A stretch of DNA of 32,678 nucleotides from Microbacteriaceae bacterium (GTDB lineage: Bacteria > Actinomycetota > Actinomycetes > Actinomycetales > Microbacteriaceae). Under the pieces are notes generated by a model that ran no database searches, was not told the DNA's origin, and worked only from the letters and a program-made list of their open reading frames with translations. Shown piece after piece: positions 18,180 through 26,975 of this stretch (position 1 is its first letter; every line of letters begins with the position of its first letter). The stretch is taken from positions 1 to 32,678 of the forward strand of contig CANBWO010000014.1 in NCBI GenBank assembly GCA_947373155.1, read 5' to 3'. A program made the translations under genes and the position numbers.

Positions 18180-19196
18180 TTGAAAATAATCTTTGCCGGA
18201 ACTCCGGCCAATGCCGCACGCACGTTGCAGGCATTACTTGGTGGCAACCATGAGGTTGTTGCAGTTCTAACTAGACCAGATGCTCCAGTTGGGCGCAAGC
18301 GAGTACTTACGCCATCAGCTACAGCCCAGGTTGCCGAAGCAGCCGGCATCCCGGTTTTCAAGGCCGATCGTGTGACTCAGGAGTTGGCACAAGAACTTGC
18401 CAAGACGGGAGCCGAGCTAGGTGTGATTGTGGCCTATGGTTCCCTGCTCAAGGATTTCGCGCTTAGCGCTGTGCCGCTCGGTTGGATCAATCTTCACTAC
18501 AGCCTTTTGCCAGACTGGCGAGGAGCTGCACCGGTTCAAAACTCGATTCTGGCCGGCGATACCGATACGGGCGTGACACTGTTTCAGCTCGATTCCGGCA
18601 TGGATTCCGGGCCAATCATCGATGTTGTCAAGACCACCATTCAGGTTGGCGAAACAAGTGGCCGTTTGCTTGAACGTCTGACCGAACTGGGAATCACGTT
18701 GCTAGACCAAGCTCTTCCTGCAATCGAAGCTGGAATAGCACGCCCTAAACCGCAACCTGACCAAAGCGGCTATCTGGCATCCTCGGACCCATGGCACCTA
18801 CAGGGTTCGAAAGTGCGGCCGGCAAATAAGCTTTCCAGGCTGCAGGCTCAAATTGATTGGGATTTATGCGCGCTTGAGATCGAGCGTCTGATACTGGCAA
18901 TGAATCCCGAACCAACGGCCTATAGCCAACTAAACGGACAAGCCTTTAGAGTCCTGGATGCCGTGGCGCTGGGCAAAACCGATTGGTCTGCCATTGCCGA
19001 TACGGCAGAAGCAGAGCACCAAACCGGTCGCATACTTTTTGACACCAAGCACGTCTTGGTTGAATGTGGGCAGGGCACGCTACTGCAACTTAAAACGGTG
19101 CAACCGGCAGGTAAGAATGCTATGCCAGCAACCGATTGGGCTCGTGGGGCGGCCCATAAAGTTACGTCTTTTGATACCCCAACAGAAAGCAACTAA
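18180..19196 (+). CDS. fmt: Methionyl-tRNA formyltransferase
   Basis: Formylates initiator Met-tRNA with 10-formyl-tetrahydrofolate. It starts with TTG at 18180: KIIFAGTPANAARTLQALL is the conserved N-terminus, and GGAAAGG lies about 11 bases upstream. The catalytic region INLHYSLLPDWRGAAPVQ supplies Asn and His; GVTLFQLDSGMDSGPII supplies the Asp. The C-terminal OB-like tRNA-binding domain follows (KLSRLQAQIDW onward). At 338 residues it is slightly longer than E. coli Fmt. A deformylase gene (def), often adjacent elsewhere, is not present. The TAA overlaps the next ATG by one base. Confidence 0.96.
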   Translation: MKIIFAGTPANAARTLQALLGGNHEVVAVLTRPDAPVGRKRVLTPSATAQVAEAAGIPVFKADRVTQELAQELAKTGAELGVIVAYGSLLKDFALSAVPLGWINLHYSLLPDWRGAAPVQNSILAGDTDTGVTLFQLDSGMDSGPIIDVVKTTIQVGETSGRLLERLTELGITLLDQALPAIEAGIARPKPQPDQSGYLASSDPWHLQGSKVRPANKLSRLQAQIDWDLCALEIERLILAMNPEPTAYSQLNGQAFRVLDAVALGKTDWSAIADTAEAEHQTGRILFDTKHVLVECGQGTLLQLKTVQPAGKNAMPATDWARGAAHKVTSFDTPTESN

Positions 19197-20623
19197 TGGC
19201 TCAAATCAATTACCGTGGTCAGGCCAAAGCTGCAAACAGCGCTAGAGGCGTTGCTTATGAACTGCTGTTGGCAGTTGCCAGAGACGATGCATATGCGAAT
19301 CTTCTGCTTCCAAAACTTCTCAAGATCGCCAATCTCGACGCACGCGACTCGGGATTCGCACAGGAACTAGCATTCGGAACTATTCGAAACGCCTACTTCT
19401 ACGAATTAATCATCGAGCGCTGTGCTGGTCGCGACATCGACCAAATCGATATCGATGCTCGGATGGTCCTCGAACTTGGTGCACACCAACTCCTTGGAAT
19501 GCGCGTACCCAGCCATGCAGCATTAAGTGAGACCGTTGATCTGGCAAAGGTAGTGCTCCGACCTAGCCTTTCGGGCTTCGTAAACGGCGTACTGAGGCGC
19601 ATCAGCGAAAAGCCTCGAGAAACCTGGCTCGAAATCCTGCTAAAAGCTGCTCCCGATCGCATCGCGCAACTTGCAGTGACATATTCACACCCGGAGTGGA
19701 TTGTTCGAGCCATCCAGGATGCACTTAGGTTAGACGGCAGGGAAACTGAACTTGAGGATCTGCTCAGGGTCAACAACCAACCGCCACTTGTGAACTTGGT
19801 TGCCCTTCCGGGCATCACCAACATTGATGACCTGCTAGCGGCAGGCGCTGCCTTGGGGGGAGTTAGCCCGATTGGCGGAGTCCTTCCAGATGGCGATCCG
19901 GGAGACATCGAATTGGTTCGCCTTGGAAAACTCCGAGTTCAGGATCAAGGCTCACAACTGGCGGCGTTGGCCCTCATCAATGCCCCCGTCAAGTCTGCCA
20001 AGGGCGCGGCCGAGGAGTGGTTGGATTTGTGCGCAGGGCCAGGCGGAAAAGCCGCTCTACTTGCCGCCGCGGCTAATCAGTTTGGCGCAGAGTTAGTTTG
20101 TAATGAACTGCAGGAGCACCGCTCCAAGCTAGTTGAGCAAGCTCTGGAGCGCGTCAATCCAAAGGTTTACGTCAGAACTGGCGACGGACGGGATCTGGGA
20201 ACAGATGCACCCGCATCATTCGACCGAATCTTGCTGGATGCACCCTGTACTGGCCTTGGCGCACTTCGTCGCCGTCCCGAAAGTCGTTACCGCAAGCAAC
20301 AAAGCGATGTGGCCCAACTTGCCAAGTTGCAACGCGAACTATTTGCTAGCGCCTGGAAGGGGCTGAAGCCAGGCGGTGTTTTGGGTTACGTGACTTGTTC
20401 GCCACACCCAGCAGAAACCACCGCAATCATCGACTGGGCACAAAAAACCTATGCCGAAGACCTCGAGTTGCTAGATGCCACCGCCTTGTTGCAAAAGGTT
20501 AACCCTTCTTTGAAAAGCGATGCACATCTGGAGCTGACGCCGGGCAGACTCACAGTGCAACTATGGCCGCAACGCCAAGATACCGATGCCATGTTCATTG
20601 CACTACTTCGCAAGACCAAGTAA
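19196..20623 (+). CDS. rsmB: 16S rRNA (cytosine-C5)-methyltransferase RsmB
   Basis: Methylates C967 (E. coli numbering) of 16S rRNA using SAM. The 475-residue protein has an N-terminal NusB-like helical domain (about 15-150: SARGVAYELLLAVARDDAYANLLL, LELGAHQLLGM, SGFVNGVLRRI) and a C-terminal Rossmann methyltransferase. WLDLCAGPGGKAALLAA is the SAM loop, LLDAPCTGLGALRRRPE holds the release cysteine, and YVTCSPHPAE holds the nucleophilic cysteine. The NusB-like domain is a family feature and has no link to the nusB repeats near position 2600. Confidence 0.95.
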   Translation: MAQINYRGQAKAANSARGVAYELLLAVARDDAYANLLLPKLLKIANLDARDSGFAQELAFGTIRNAYFYELIIERCAGRDIDQIDIDARMVLELGAHQLLGMRVPSHAALSETVDLAKVVLRPSLSGFVNGVLRRISEKPRETWLEILLKAAPDRIAQLAVTYSHPEWIVRAIQDALRLDGRETELEDLLRVNNQPPLVNLVALPGITNIDDLLAAGAALGGVSPIGGVLPDGDPGDIELVRLGKLRVQDQGSQLAALALINAPVKSAKGAAEEWLDLCAGPGGKAALLAAAANQFGAELVCNELQEHRSKLVEQALERVNPKVYVRTGDGRDLGTDAPASFDRILLDAPCTGLGALRRRPESRYRKQQSDVAQLAKLQRELFASAWKGLKPGGVLGYVTCSPHPAETTAIIDWAQKTYAEDLELLDATALLQKVNPSLKSDAHLELTPGRLTVQLWPQRQDTDAMFIALLRKTK

Positions 20624-20674
20624 TAACAAGCGATTCAAGCGCTAGTTGCTCCAGCCAAAAAGTAGGATTTAAAT

Positions 20675-21343
20675 ATGTCAGCACGCATTAACCCGAGCAT
20701 CCTCTCGGCCGACTTCGTGAACTTTGAGCGTGATTTCGGCAGTATCTCCAATGCCGACCTAATCCACATCGATGTCATGGACAACCATTTTGTTCCGAAT
20801 CTCACCTTTGGTCTGCCTATGGTTGCCAGGATGCAACAGGTGGCACCCAAGCCGCTTGATGTTCACCTGATGATAGAGGATCCTGAACGCTGGGCTCCGG
20901 GTTATGCCGAGGCCGGTGCTTTTAGCGTTACCTTTCACGCTGAAGCCAGCAAAGATCCGGTGGCGCTTGCCCGCAGACTCCGCGCCATCGGTGCCCGTGC
21001 CGGTGTCGCTATCAAACCAGGAACAGACGTTGAACCGTTCCTGGACATCCTTGCCGAATTCGACCAACTGTTGGTTATGACAGTCGAACCCGGCTTTGGC
21101 GGGCAGTCGCTCATCGAAACCACGCTTTCAAAAGTTGCTGCAGCGCGAAGGCGCATCGATGCAGAAGAACTTGATGTTTGGCTACAGGTAGATGGCGGTA
21201 TCGATGAAACCAACATTGAGCGAGTAGCCCAGCTGGGAGCAGATACCTTCGTTGCGGGTAGTGCCGTATTCAAGGCAACCGACCGAGCAGCACAAATCGC
21301 AGCATTGCGAGATTCCGCCAACCGCGGATGTTCGCACCGCTAG
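20675..21343 (+). CDS. rpe: Ribulose-phosphate 3-epimerase
   Basis: Interconverts ribulose 5-phosphate and xylulose 5-phosphate. This 222-residue TIM barrel has INPSILSADF at strand 1, LIHIDVMDNHFVPNLTFG with metal-binding His and Asp, LDVHLMIEDPERW, VMTVEPGFGGQ and VDGGIDETN. AGGA lies 9 bases before the ATG at 20675. It is the last gene before a probable promoter for the his-trp cluster; the rsmB-rpe gap is 51 bases without a clear promoter. Confidence 0.97.
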   Translation: MSARINPSILSADFVNFERDFGSISNADLIHIDVMDNHFVPNLTFGLPMVARMQQVAPKPLDVHLMIEDPERWAPGYAEAGAFSVTFHAEASKDPVALARRLRAIGARAGVAIKPGTDVEPFLDILAEFDQLLVMTVEPGFGGQSLIETTLSKVAAARRRIDAEELDVWLQVDGGIDETNIERVAQLGADTFVAGSAVFKATDRAAQIAALRDSANRGCSHR

Positions 21344-21349
21344 TTCTGT

Positions 21350-21355
21350 TAACCT
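21350..21355 (+). promoter_or_regulatory. Candidate -10 box for a leaderless hisE transcript
   Basis: TAACCT ends six bases before the hisE ATG at 21362, the spacing expected if transcription begins at the A of the start codon. No Shine-Dalgarno-like sequence precedes hisE, which agrees with leaderless translation, common in actinobacteria. No clear -35 box is seen, so this remains a pattern-based guess. Confidence 0.35.
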
Positions 21356-21361
21356 AGTCTC

Positions 21362-21625
21362 ATGAAGTCCTTTGAGCAGTTACTTGCCGAAATTGGCCAA
21401 AAGGCCATTGACCGTCCTGCGGATTCGCATACGGTCAAGTGGCTTGACGCCGGAGTTCATACCATCGGTAAAAAGATCGTGGAAGAAGCAGCCGAAGTCT
21501 GGATGGCTGCCGAGTACGAAGGAAACGAACGTACCGCAGAAGAAATCAGCCAGCTGATTTACCACCTACAGGTCCTAATGACCGCCAAAGGTATCACCCT
21601 GGCGGACCTAGAAAAAAACTTTTAG
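21362..21625 (+). CDS. hisE: Phosphoribosyl-ATP pyrophosphatase
   Basis: Second step of histidine synthesis: hydrolyses phosphoribosyl-ATP to phosphoribosyl-AMP. The 87-residue protein is a stand-alone all-alpha MazG-fold enzyme, separate from hisI, as usual in actinobacteria. The metal-binding helix [14 protein letters not shown] and the later [14 protein letters not shown] are clear. The substrate for the enzyme is made by HisG, encoded 49 bases downstream, and the product is used by HisI further along. Confidence 0.96.
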   Translation: MKSFEQLLAEIGQKAIDRPADSHTVKWLDAGVHTIGKKIVEEAAEVWMAAEYEGNERTAEEISQLIYHLQVLMTAKGITLADLEKNF

Positions 21626-21674
21626 TACAAATCGCTCGGGGGAATACCTTCGTAGCGCAAAGACGGGATAAATC

Positions 21675-22526
21675 ATGTCTAATCCAATGCTGCGAGTAGC
21701 GGTTCCAAATAAGGGGATCCTTAGCGAAGCCGCAATCGCCATGCTTAAAGAAGCGGGTTACACAATTCGCCGCGACCCAAAAGATCTTCACGTTGTAGAC
21801 ACCACAAACAACATCGAGTTCTTTTACCTTCGTCCAAGAGACATCGCAACCTACGTTGGATCCGGTTCGCTGGATGCCGGTTTCACCGGTCTAGACCTAT
21901 TGCTCGACAGCCGTTCCAAGGCTGTTACCGTAGCCGATCTAGGATTCGGTGGAAGCACTTTTAGGTTCGCCGCACCTATCGGCAAATTCAGCGAGCTGAA
22001 GCAGCTAGAGGGCAAAAGAGTAGCCACAGCTTATCCATCTTTGGTTGAGGATTTCCTGAAGCGCGAAGGCGTGAGCGTGGAGCTGGTAGCCCTGGATGGA
22101 GCCGTTGAAGTAGCAGTCCGACTCGGCGTTGCCGACGCGGTGGCCGATGTGGTTTCCACCGGCAACACCCTGCGCCAAGCGGGGTTGGAAATTTTCGGTC
22201 CAGTGATTCTAGAATCCTCTGCTCACCTAATTGCGGCTCCAAATTCCGCGGACAAGGCAGCCAGTTTGCTTCGCAGAATGCAGGGTGTTTTGGTGGCAAG
22301 GGAATACGTCATTTTCGATTACGACTGCCCGATCGAGCTGGTTGATCAGGCTTCGGCTCTGACTCCGGGAATCGAATCACCTACGATTTCCCCGTTAAGA
22401 GAAGCCGACTGGGTTGCAGTGCGCGCGTTGGTAAAGAGCAACGAAACCAACGCCACCATGGACGCCCTATACGAATTAGGCGCCAGAGCCATTCTGGTAA
22501 GCGCTATTCACGCAGCACGTATTTAG
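21675..22526 (+). CDS. hisG: ATP phosphoribosyltransferase, long form
   Basis: First and committed step of histidine synthesis, joining ATP and PRPP. At 283 residues it is the long HisG with a C-terminal regulatory domain, so it does not need HisZ. The N-terminal LRVAVPNKGILSEAA, the central DAGFTGLDLLLDS and the PRPP loop region ADAVADVVSTGNTLRQAGL are clear. The C-terminal ~75 residues (from about SPTISPLREADW) are the ACT-like domain through which histidine usually inhibits the enzyme. hisF starts 9 bases downstream. Confidence 0.96.
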   Translation: MSNPMLRVAVPNKGILSEAAIAMLKEAGYTIRRDPKDLHVVDTTNNIEFFYLRPRDIATYVGSGSLDAGFTGLDLLLDSRSKAVTVADLGFGGSTFRFAAPIGKFSELKQLEGKRVATAYPSLVEDFLKREGVSVELVALDGAVEVAVRLGVADAVADVVSTGNTLRQAGLEIFGPVILESSAHLIAAPNSADKAASLLRRMQGVLVAREYVIFDYDCPIELVDQASALTPGIESPTISPLREADWVAVRALVKSNETNATMDALYELGARAILVSAIHAARI

Positions 22527-22535
22527 CGGTCACCA

Positions 22536-23297
22536 ATGACTCTTTCAATCCGGGTTATCCCTTGCTTAGATGTGGCCGACGGTCGCGTTGTCAAGGGCGT
22601 TAACTTTCTGAACCTGCGCGATGCCGGCGACCCGATTGAGTTGGCAAGTCGCTATTACAACGATGGAGCCGATGAACTGACTTTCTTGGACGTACACGCC
22701 ACCGTTGACAACCGATCCACCATGTATGACCTGGTAACCAAGTGTGCCGAGCAGGTGTTTATCCCGTTGACAGTTGGTGGTGGAATCCGCGAGGTAGATG
22801 ATGTGGCAAAACTACTTGCGGCCGGCGCAGACAAAGTTTCGGTGGGTTCGGCTGGAATCAGCAATCCCGCACTTTTGAATCAGATTGCCGAACGTTTCGG
22901 TAACCAGGTTTTGGTCATTTCTCTCGACCTAAAGCGTTCCTCCAAAACCAACTCCGGTTATGTGGTCACAACCCACGGTGGTAGAAACGAAACCGACCTA
23001 GACGCTCTTGAATGGGTTCGCAAGACCATTGAGCTGGGAGCGGGGGAGTTGCTGGTTAACTCCATCGATGCCGATGGTACACGGGCTGGATTCGACTCGG
23101 ATATGCTGGCGGCAATCCGTGCAATTTCATCGGTACCGGTAATTGCTTCCGGTGGGGCTGGCAGGGCCAGCGATTTCCCCGTTGCGGCAGCTGCCGGAGC
23201 CGATGCCATTTTGGCCGCGTCGATTTTTCACGAGGGCTCAGTAACAATTGGCCAGGCAAAAGCCGAGCTTGCCGCAGCCGGATACCTGGTTCGGTAG
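22536..23297 (+). CDS. hisF: Imidazole glycerol phosphate synthase, cyclase subunit
   Basis: With the glutaminase HisH it forms imidazole glycerol phosphate and AICAR. The 253-residue TIM barrel has [19 protein letters not shown] (catalytic Asp12), [28 protein letters not shown] (second catalytic Asp) and ASGGAG with [11 protein letters not shown] phosphate-binding loops. hisH and hisA, with which it works, are not in this window. hisI begins 10 bases after its stop. Confidence 0.97.
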   Translation: MTLSIRVIPCLDVADGRVVKGVNFLNLRDAGDPIELASRYYNDGADELTFLDVHATVDNRSTMYDLVTKCAEQVFIPLTVGGGIREVDDVAKLLAAGADKVSVGSAGISNPALLNQIAERFGNQVLVISLDLKRSSKTNSGYVVTTHGGRNETDLDALEWVRKTIELGAGELLVNSIDADGTRAGFDSDMLAAIRAISSVPVIASGGAGRASDFPVAAAAGADAILAASIFHEGSVTIGQAKAELAAAGYLVR

Positions 23298-23307
23298 GAG
23301 GATAATA

Positions 23308-23664
23308 ATGAGTTTCGAGAGCATTTTTTCAGATCTAAAGTTTGACCAAAACGGGCTAATCCCGACAGTGGTTCAGGCCTCCGAATCTAAGCGCGTGCTC
23401 ATGGTGGCATGGATGAACGCCGAATCATTAACTCAAACCATCGAACTGAGCGAGACCGTTTTTTGGTCGCGCAGCCGACAGGAGCTCTGGCACAAGGGGG
23501 CCACCAGCGGGAACACGCAAGAAGTGGTTTCTATTCAGGCCGACTGCGATGGAGATACTCTCCTCATTCTTGTGAACGAAGCCGGTCCTGCTTGTCACAA
23601 CGGAACCGAGTCTTGCTTTGATACGGTAGAAATCTTTAGTGCCACCACACAGGAAGTCGAATAG
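23308..23664 (+). CDS. hisI: Phosphoribosyl-AMP cyclohydrolase
   Basis: Third step of histidine synthesis: opens the adenine ring of phosphoribosyl-AMP. From ATG 23308, which has a strong GGAGGAT site just upstream, the protein is 118 residues. A longer in-frame start at 23248 lies wholly inside hisF and was rejected. The metal sites are visible: D79-C80-D81-x-D83 (DCDGDTL) for magnesium and zinc, and C96 and C103 (CHNGTESC) for zinc. WMNAES and [18 protein letters not shown] are family hallmarks. trpE begins 8 bases later, joining the his and trp genes. Confidence 0.97.
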   Translation: MSFESIFSDLKFDQNGLIPTVVQASESKRVLMVAWMNAESLTQTIELSETVFWSRSRQELWHKGATSGNTQEVVSIQADCDGDTLLILVNEAGPACHNGTESCFDTVEIFSATTQEVE

Positions 23665-23672
23665 GGATTCAC

Positions 23673-25202
23673 GTGAGCTTGAACCTAACACTGCAGCAGG
23701 CCAAATCTCTGGCCGCTCAGCACAAGGTCGTGCCCGTAATTCAGACACTTTTCTCGGGTAGCGACACCCCGCTTTCGATATTCGAGAAACTTGCGGCAGA
23801 CAAACCTGGCTCGTTCCTTCTGGAATCAGCAGAGCAGGGAGTGTGGGCGCGTTACTCCTTCATCGGCGTGAACAATCGCGGCACTCTTACGCAAAGCAAT
23901 ACCAATGGTGATGCCAGCGATACCCCAACCTGGTTCTCGGCTACTGGACAGACAGCGTTGCCCGACGGAACAGATTTGTCCGCCTTGCCGCTGGAGGCAT
24001 TAAACCAGTTGCAACAAGCCTGGACCACGGCCCCGATTGCCGATGTTCCTCCACTAACCAGCGGACTAGTTGGTCTGATCGGTTGGGACATGGTTCGTCA
24101 GATTGAAAATCTGCCAAACCCGCCTAAAGCCGACTTCAAAGCGCCTGTAATGGCTTTCGCCATGTTCCAGGACCTGGTAATCCTGGATCACCTAACCAGC
24201 AATCTTCTGTTGGTCAGCAATATCTTTGTCACACACGACACCGTGCTCGACGAAGCCTACGACTTGGCAGTTCAGCGCATCGCGACCATGCGCGAGAACC
24301 TGCTCAAGCCGGCTATCGGACAGTTGGCCGAGCTAGATCTAACGGCTCCCGTTTCCACTAAAGCACGAGTTACAAAGGAAGATTTCCTGGACTCGATACT
24401 CAATGCGAAAGAATACGTTCGCATCGGCGATGTGTTCCAGGTTGTGCTATCCCAACGATTCGACATTGACTGCACCGCCAGCCCCTTAGATGTTTATCGT
24501 GTGCTTCGTGCCCTGAACCCCAGCCCATACATGTACCTGCTCAATTTCGAAGACCAAGATGGCGCATACGCCGTTATCGGCTCCTCGCCAGAGGCGCTGG
24601 TAAAGGTTCAAAACGGTAGGGCGATTACCCACCCGATTGCCGGTTCCAGACCTCGAGGTCAAACTTTCGAAGCAGACCAAGATTTGGCCACTGGCTTGGT
24701 GGCAGACGCCAAAGAGCGGGCAGAACACCTAATGTTGGTCGACCTAGCCCGCAACGATCTACTCAAGGTTTGCCAACCAGACTCCGTTTCGGTAACCGAG
24801 TTCATGCAGGTCCACCGTTTCAGCCACATAATGCACCTGGTGAGCACGGTTGAAGGGCAGATTCAATCGGGCTTGACTCCGGTGGATGTCTTCAAAGCAA
24901 CATTCCCCGCCGGAACCCTTAGCGGTGCGCCAAAGCCACGCGCGCTGGAAATCATCGATGAATTGGAACAATCTGCACGCGGCGTTTACGGCGGCGTTGT
25001 TGGTTACTTCGATTTCGCTGGCAACGCAGATTTGGCAATTGCGATTCGAACGGCATTTATTCGCGATGGCATTGCCCGTGTGCAAGCCGGTGCGGGTTTA
25101 GTTCTAGATTCGATCCCGGAGAACGAGCACCAGGAGACCGTAGACAAGGCTGGGGCGCCAGCACGTGCGGTTACCTCGGCAAATACTTTGGTCCATCTCT
25201 AA
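23673..25202 (+). CDS. trpE: Anthranilate synthase component I
   Basis: Converts chorismate to anthranilate with a glutaminase partner (TrpG, not in this window). The GTG at 23673 gives 509 residues. LLESA (49-53) is the tryptophan-binding element of TrpE, so feedback inhibition is probably kept. The chorismate-binding core shows GSSPEALV, THPIAGSRPRG, HLMLVDLARNDLLKV, PAGTLSGAPKPRALEIIDELE and QAGAGLVLDSIPENEHQE. The preference for TrpE over PabB comes from LLESA and from the trp context. There is no room for a leader-peptide attenuator directly upstream. Confidence 0.95.
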   Translation: MSLNLTLQQAKSLAAQHKVVPVIQTLFSGSDTPLSIFEKLAADKPGSFLLESAEQGVWARYSFIGVNNRGTLTQSNTNGDASDTPTWFSATGQTALPDGTDLSALPLEALNQLQQAWTTAPIADVPPLTSGLVGLIGWDMVRQIENLPNPPKADFKAPVMAFAMFQDLVILDHLTSNLLLVSNIFVTHDTVLDEAYDLAVQRIATMRENLLKPAIGQLAELDLTAPVSTKARVTKEDFLDSILNAKEYVRIGDVFQVVLSQRFDIDCTASPLDVYRVLRALNPSPYMYLLNFEDQDGAYAVIGSSPEALVKVQNGRAITHPIAGSRPRGQTFEADQDLATGLVADAKERAEHLMLVDLARNDLLKVCQPDSVSVTEFMQVHRFSHIMHLVSTVEGQIQSGLTPVDVFKATFPAGTLSGAPKPRALEIIDELEQSARGVYGGVVGYFDFAGNADLAIAIRTAFIRDGIARVQAGAGLVLDSIPENEHQETVDKAGAPARAVTSANTLVHL

Positions 25203-25268
25203 ACCAGTCCTAGTCTTTAGTCACCAGCTTTCAAAAAGAGTTGGTCGGCCAACAATCTGGAGATAAAC

Positions 25269-25853
25269 ATGAAACGTAGAACCGCATTGCCACTCTGGCT
25301 CGGTCTGACACTGATTGCTTTCGTCTTTGCCGGCCAGCCGTGGTACCGAGTACTCTACGATTTCGATGGACACAACCGAGAGCTAAAGGCCTCGGGGCTA
25401 GAGTCTTGGCAAGTGCTAACAGGCTTCTTGTGGTTGCAACTGGCAGCCTTCATTCTGGTGATATTCCTTCAGGGCAAAGCTAAGCAAATATTTGCCTGGT
25501 GTTCTGCTGCCATCACATTGCTTCTGGGTGCCTTTCTATGCCTACCAATCTTCAACACCATGTCGCCCGCACTTGCCGCCAAGATAAGCGCTAAATCTGG
25601 AATCACTATGCCCGCCAACCGGGTGGTAGGTGGCCCGGTAACCCATTTCGCCACCACTGCCAACGCAGGTATTTTTGCGCTTGTGCTGATTCTGCTAGTG
25701 GTGGTTCAAATTTTCACCGCGCGAGGCATTCCTAAATGGAAGACCAGGAACAAGGGAAGTCGGTTCGAGTCGCCGCTAGCGACTGAGCAGCAAAATGTGG
25801 CATCGGGCGAACCCGAGGATCCGATTCAAATCTGGGATTCACAGCGCAAGTAA
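25269..25853 (+). CDS. Trp-operon-associated membrane protein (Trp_oprn_chp family)
   Basis: A 194-residue protein of unknown function with four predicted membrane segments (about 7-21, 50-67, 74-95 and 131-150) and a basic and acidic cytosolic tail. Between helices 1 and 2 is the motif QPWY followed by a short loop ending in G. The topology and position between trpE and trpC match the actinobacterial family known as Trp operon-associated membrane protein. A role in tryptophan or indole transport has been supposed but nothing in the sequence proves it. The nearest neighbours are trpE (66 bases upstream) and a second small membrane protein (70 bases downstream). Confidence 0.85.
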   Translation: MKRRTALPLWLGLTLIAFVFAGQPWYRVLYDFDGHNRELKASGLESWQVLTGFLWLQLAAFILVIFLQGKAKQIFAWCSAAITLLLGAFLCLPIFNTMSPALAAKISAKSGITMPANRVVGGPVTHFATTANAGIFALVLILLVVVQIFTARGIPKWKTRNKGSRFESPLATEQQNVASGEPEDPIQIWDSQRK

Positions 25854-25887
25854 GCAGGCTAATCAGCCGATTTGCAAGGTTCGTCCT

Positions 25888-25896
25888 TGGTAAGAT
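25888..25896 (+). promoter_or_regulatory. Candidate extended -10 promoter within the trp cluster
   Basis: TGGTAAGAT fits TGnTAnnnT and lies 27 bases before the ATG of the HGxxPAAW gene, in one of the few gaps of the cluster (70 bases). TTGCAA upstream is only 13 bases away, too close for a standard -35. If real it would give trpC-trpB-trpA a second transcript independent of trpE. Confidence 0.3.
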
Positions 25897-25923
25897 TTTG
25901 GGTAGCGAACTAGAAAGGCAATC

Positions 25924-26142
25924 ATGTCTAACACTGACCCAGGGCACGGCAACTCGGTAGCTTCATGGACCACCGTAATCATCATCATGGTTGCGACCCT
26001 ATTGGGCACTTGGTTTTTCTGGGAAAACCAGCCAACTCTTGTCTGGGCATCCGGTGCATTGGTTGTAGTCGCACTAATTGTTGGCTGGATCCTCAAGGCT
26101 GCTGGCTACGGTGTCGGTGGCAGCAAGACTAAAGGCCACTAG
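25924..26142 (+). CDS. Small two-helix membrane protein, HGxxPAAW family
   Basis: 72 residues: a short N-terminus with H8-G9-N-S-V-A-S-W15, two hydrophobic segments (about 15-33 and 38-59) and a glycine/lysine-rich tail. The HG-x(2)-(P/V)-A-x-W signature and the place just before trpC identify the actinobacterial HGxxPAAW family; here Val replaces the Pro and Ser one Ala. The function is unknown. GAAAGG (25913-25918) serves as ribosome-binding site. The TAG overlaps the trpC GTG by one base, so the protein is translationally coupled to trpC. Confidence 0.88.
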   Translation: MSNTDPGHGNSVASWTTVIIIMVATLLGTWFFWENQPTLVWASGALVVVALIVGWILKAAGYGVGGSKTKGH

Positions 26143-26915
26143 TGCTCGAGGAACTCTACGCGGGTTCCATCGCAGATGCCCAGTCGCGGCAGGAGCAAAA
26201 CTCTCTTGCCAAGGTTGAAAAACTGGCTCTTTCTGCAGCTCCTGCATTAGATGCGTTGCAAATTTTGGCGCCTGCAGATCAGGTAAAAATCCTCGCTGAG
26301 GTAAAACGTGCCTCTCCTTCGCGTGGCGATTTGTCCGAAATTCCCGATCCGGCAGTTCTTGCCGATATCTATGCTTCTAATGGCGCTTCGGCCATCAGTG
26401 TTCTAACAGAAGAGCGCAAGTTCAAAGGGAGTCTTGACGACCTGCGAGCCGTGCGAGCCAAGGTGTCAGTGCCAGTACTTCGCAAGGATTTCATAGCGAA
26501 CGAATACCAGATCCTCGAGGCCCGCGCTGCTGGTGCGGATATCGTGCTTCTGATTGTTGCCGGTCTAAAACAGAAAGACCTGCTGCGCCTAAAGCACTTC
26601 ACCCAAGAGCTAGGCATGACTGCTTTCATCGAAACCCACGATGCAGGAGAGTTGGATCGCGCACTAGAAGCAGAAGGTCTGATGGTTGGCGTGAATGCTC
26701 GGGACCTGAGTACTTTCGAAACCGACCGAAACCTCTTCGGAAAACTTTCCCACCTGATTCCGCAGGGAGTAATCAAGGTTGCAGAGAGCGCGGTGCGAAC
26801 CGCCGAAGACGTTGCCCACTACCGAACCTCCGGCGCGGATGTGGTTTTGGTGGGCGAGGCCTTGGTCATAAACGACCCGGCAAAAATGCTCCGATCCTTC
26901 CTGAGTTCTTACTAA
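26142..26915 (+). CDS. trpC: Indole-3-glycerol phosphate synthase
   Basis: Closes the indole ring from CdRP. The 257-residue barrel begins with GTG at 26142, overlapping the previous stop. ILAEVKRASPSRGDLS carries a catalytic Lys (55), VPVLRKDFIANEYQILEARAAGAD another, and GVNARDLSTFETD and VAESAVRT the phosphate-binding loops. It is monofunctional, without a fused TrpF domain; actinobacteria usually supply that isomerase through the dual HisA/TrpF enzyme. Confidence 0.97.
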   Translation: MLEELYAGSIADAQSRQEQNSLAKVEKLALSAAPALDALQILAPADQVKILAEVKRASPSRGDLSEIPDPAVLADIYASNGASAISVLTEERKFKGSLDDLRAVRAKVSVPVLRKDFIANEYQILEARAAGADIVLLIVAGLKQKDLLRLKHFTQELGMTAFIETHDAGELDRALEAEGLMVGVNARDLSTFETDRNLFGKLSHLIPQGVIKVAESAVRTAEDVAHYRTSGADVVLVGEALVINDPAKMLRSFLSSY

Positions 26916-26975
26916 ACCGGTAAACGGGAATCCCTCGATTAAGTCAGTATCTAGAAACCAAATAAGGTTGTAATC

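Noticed and set aside
19196-19700. NusB-like N-terminus of RsmB as a third nusB copy related to the islet
   Set aside because: This domain is standard for the RsmB family and shares no nucleotide similarity with the repeats at 2577 and 4018.
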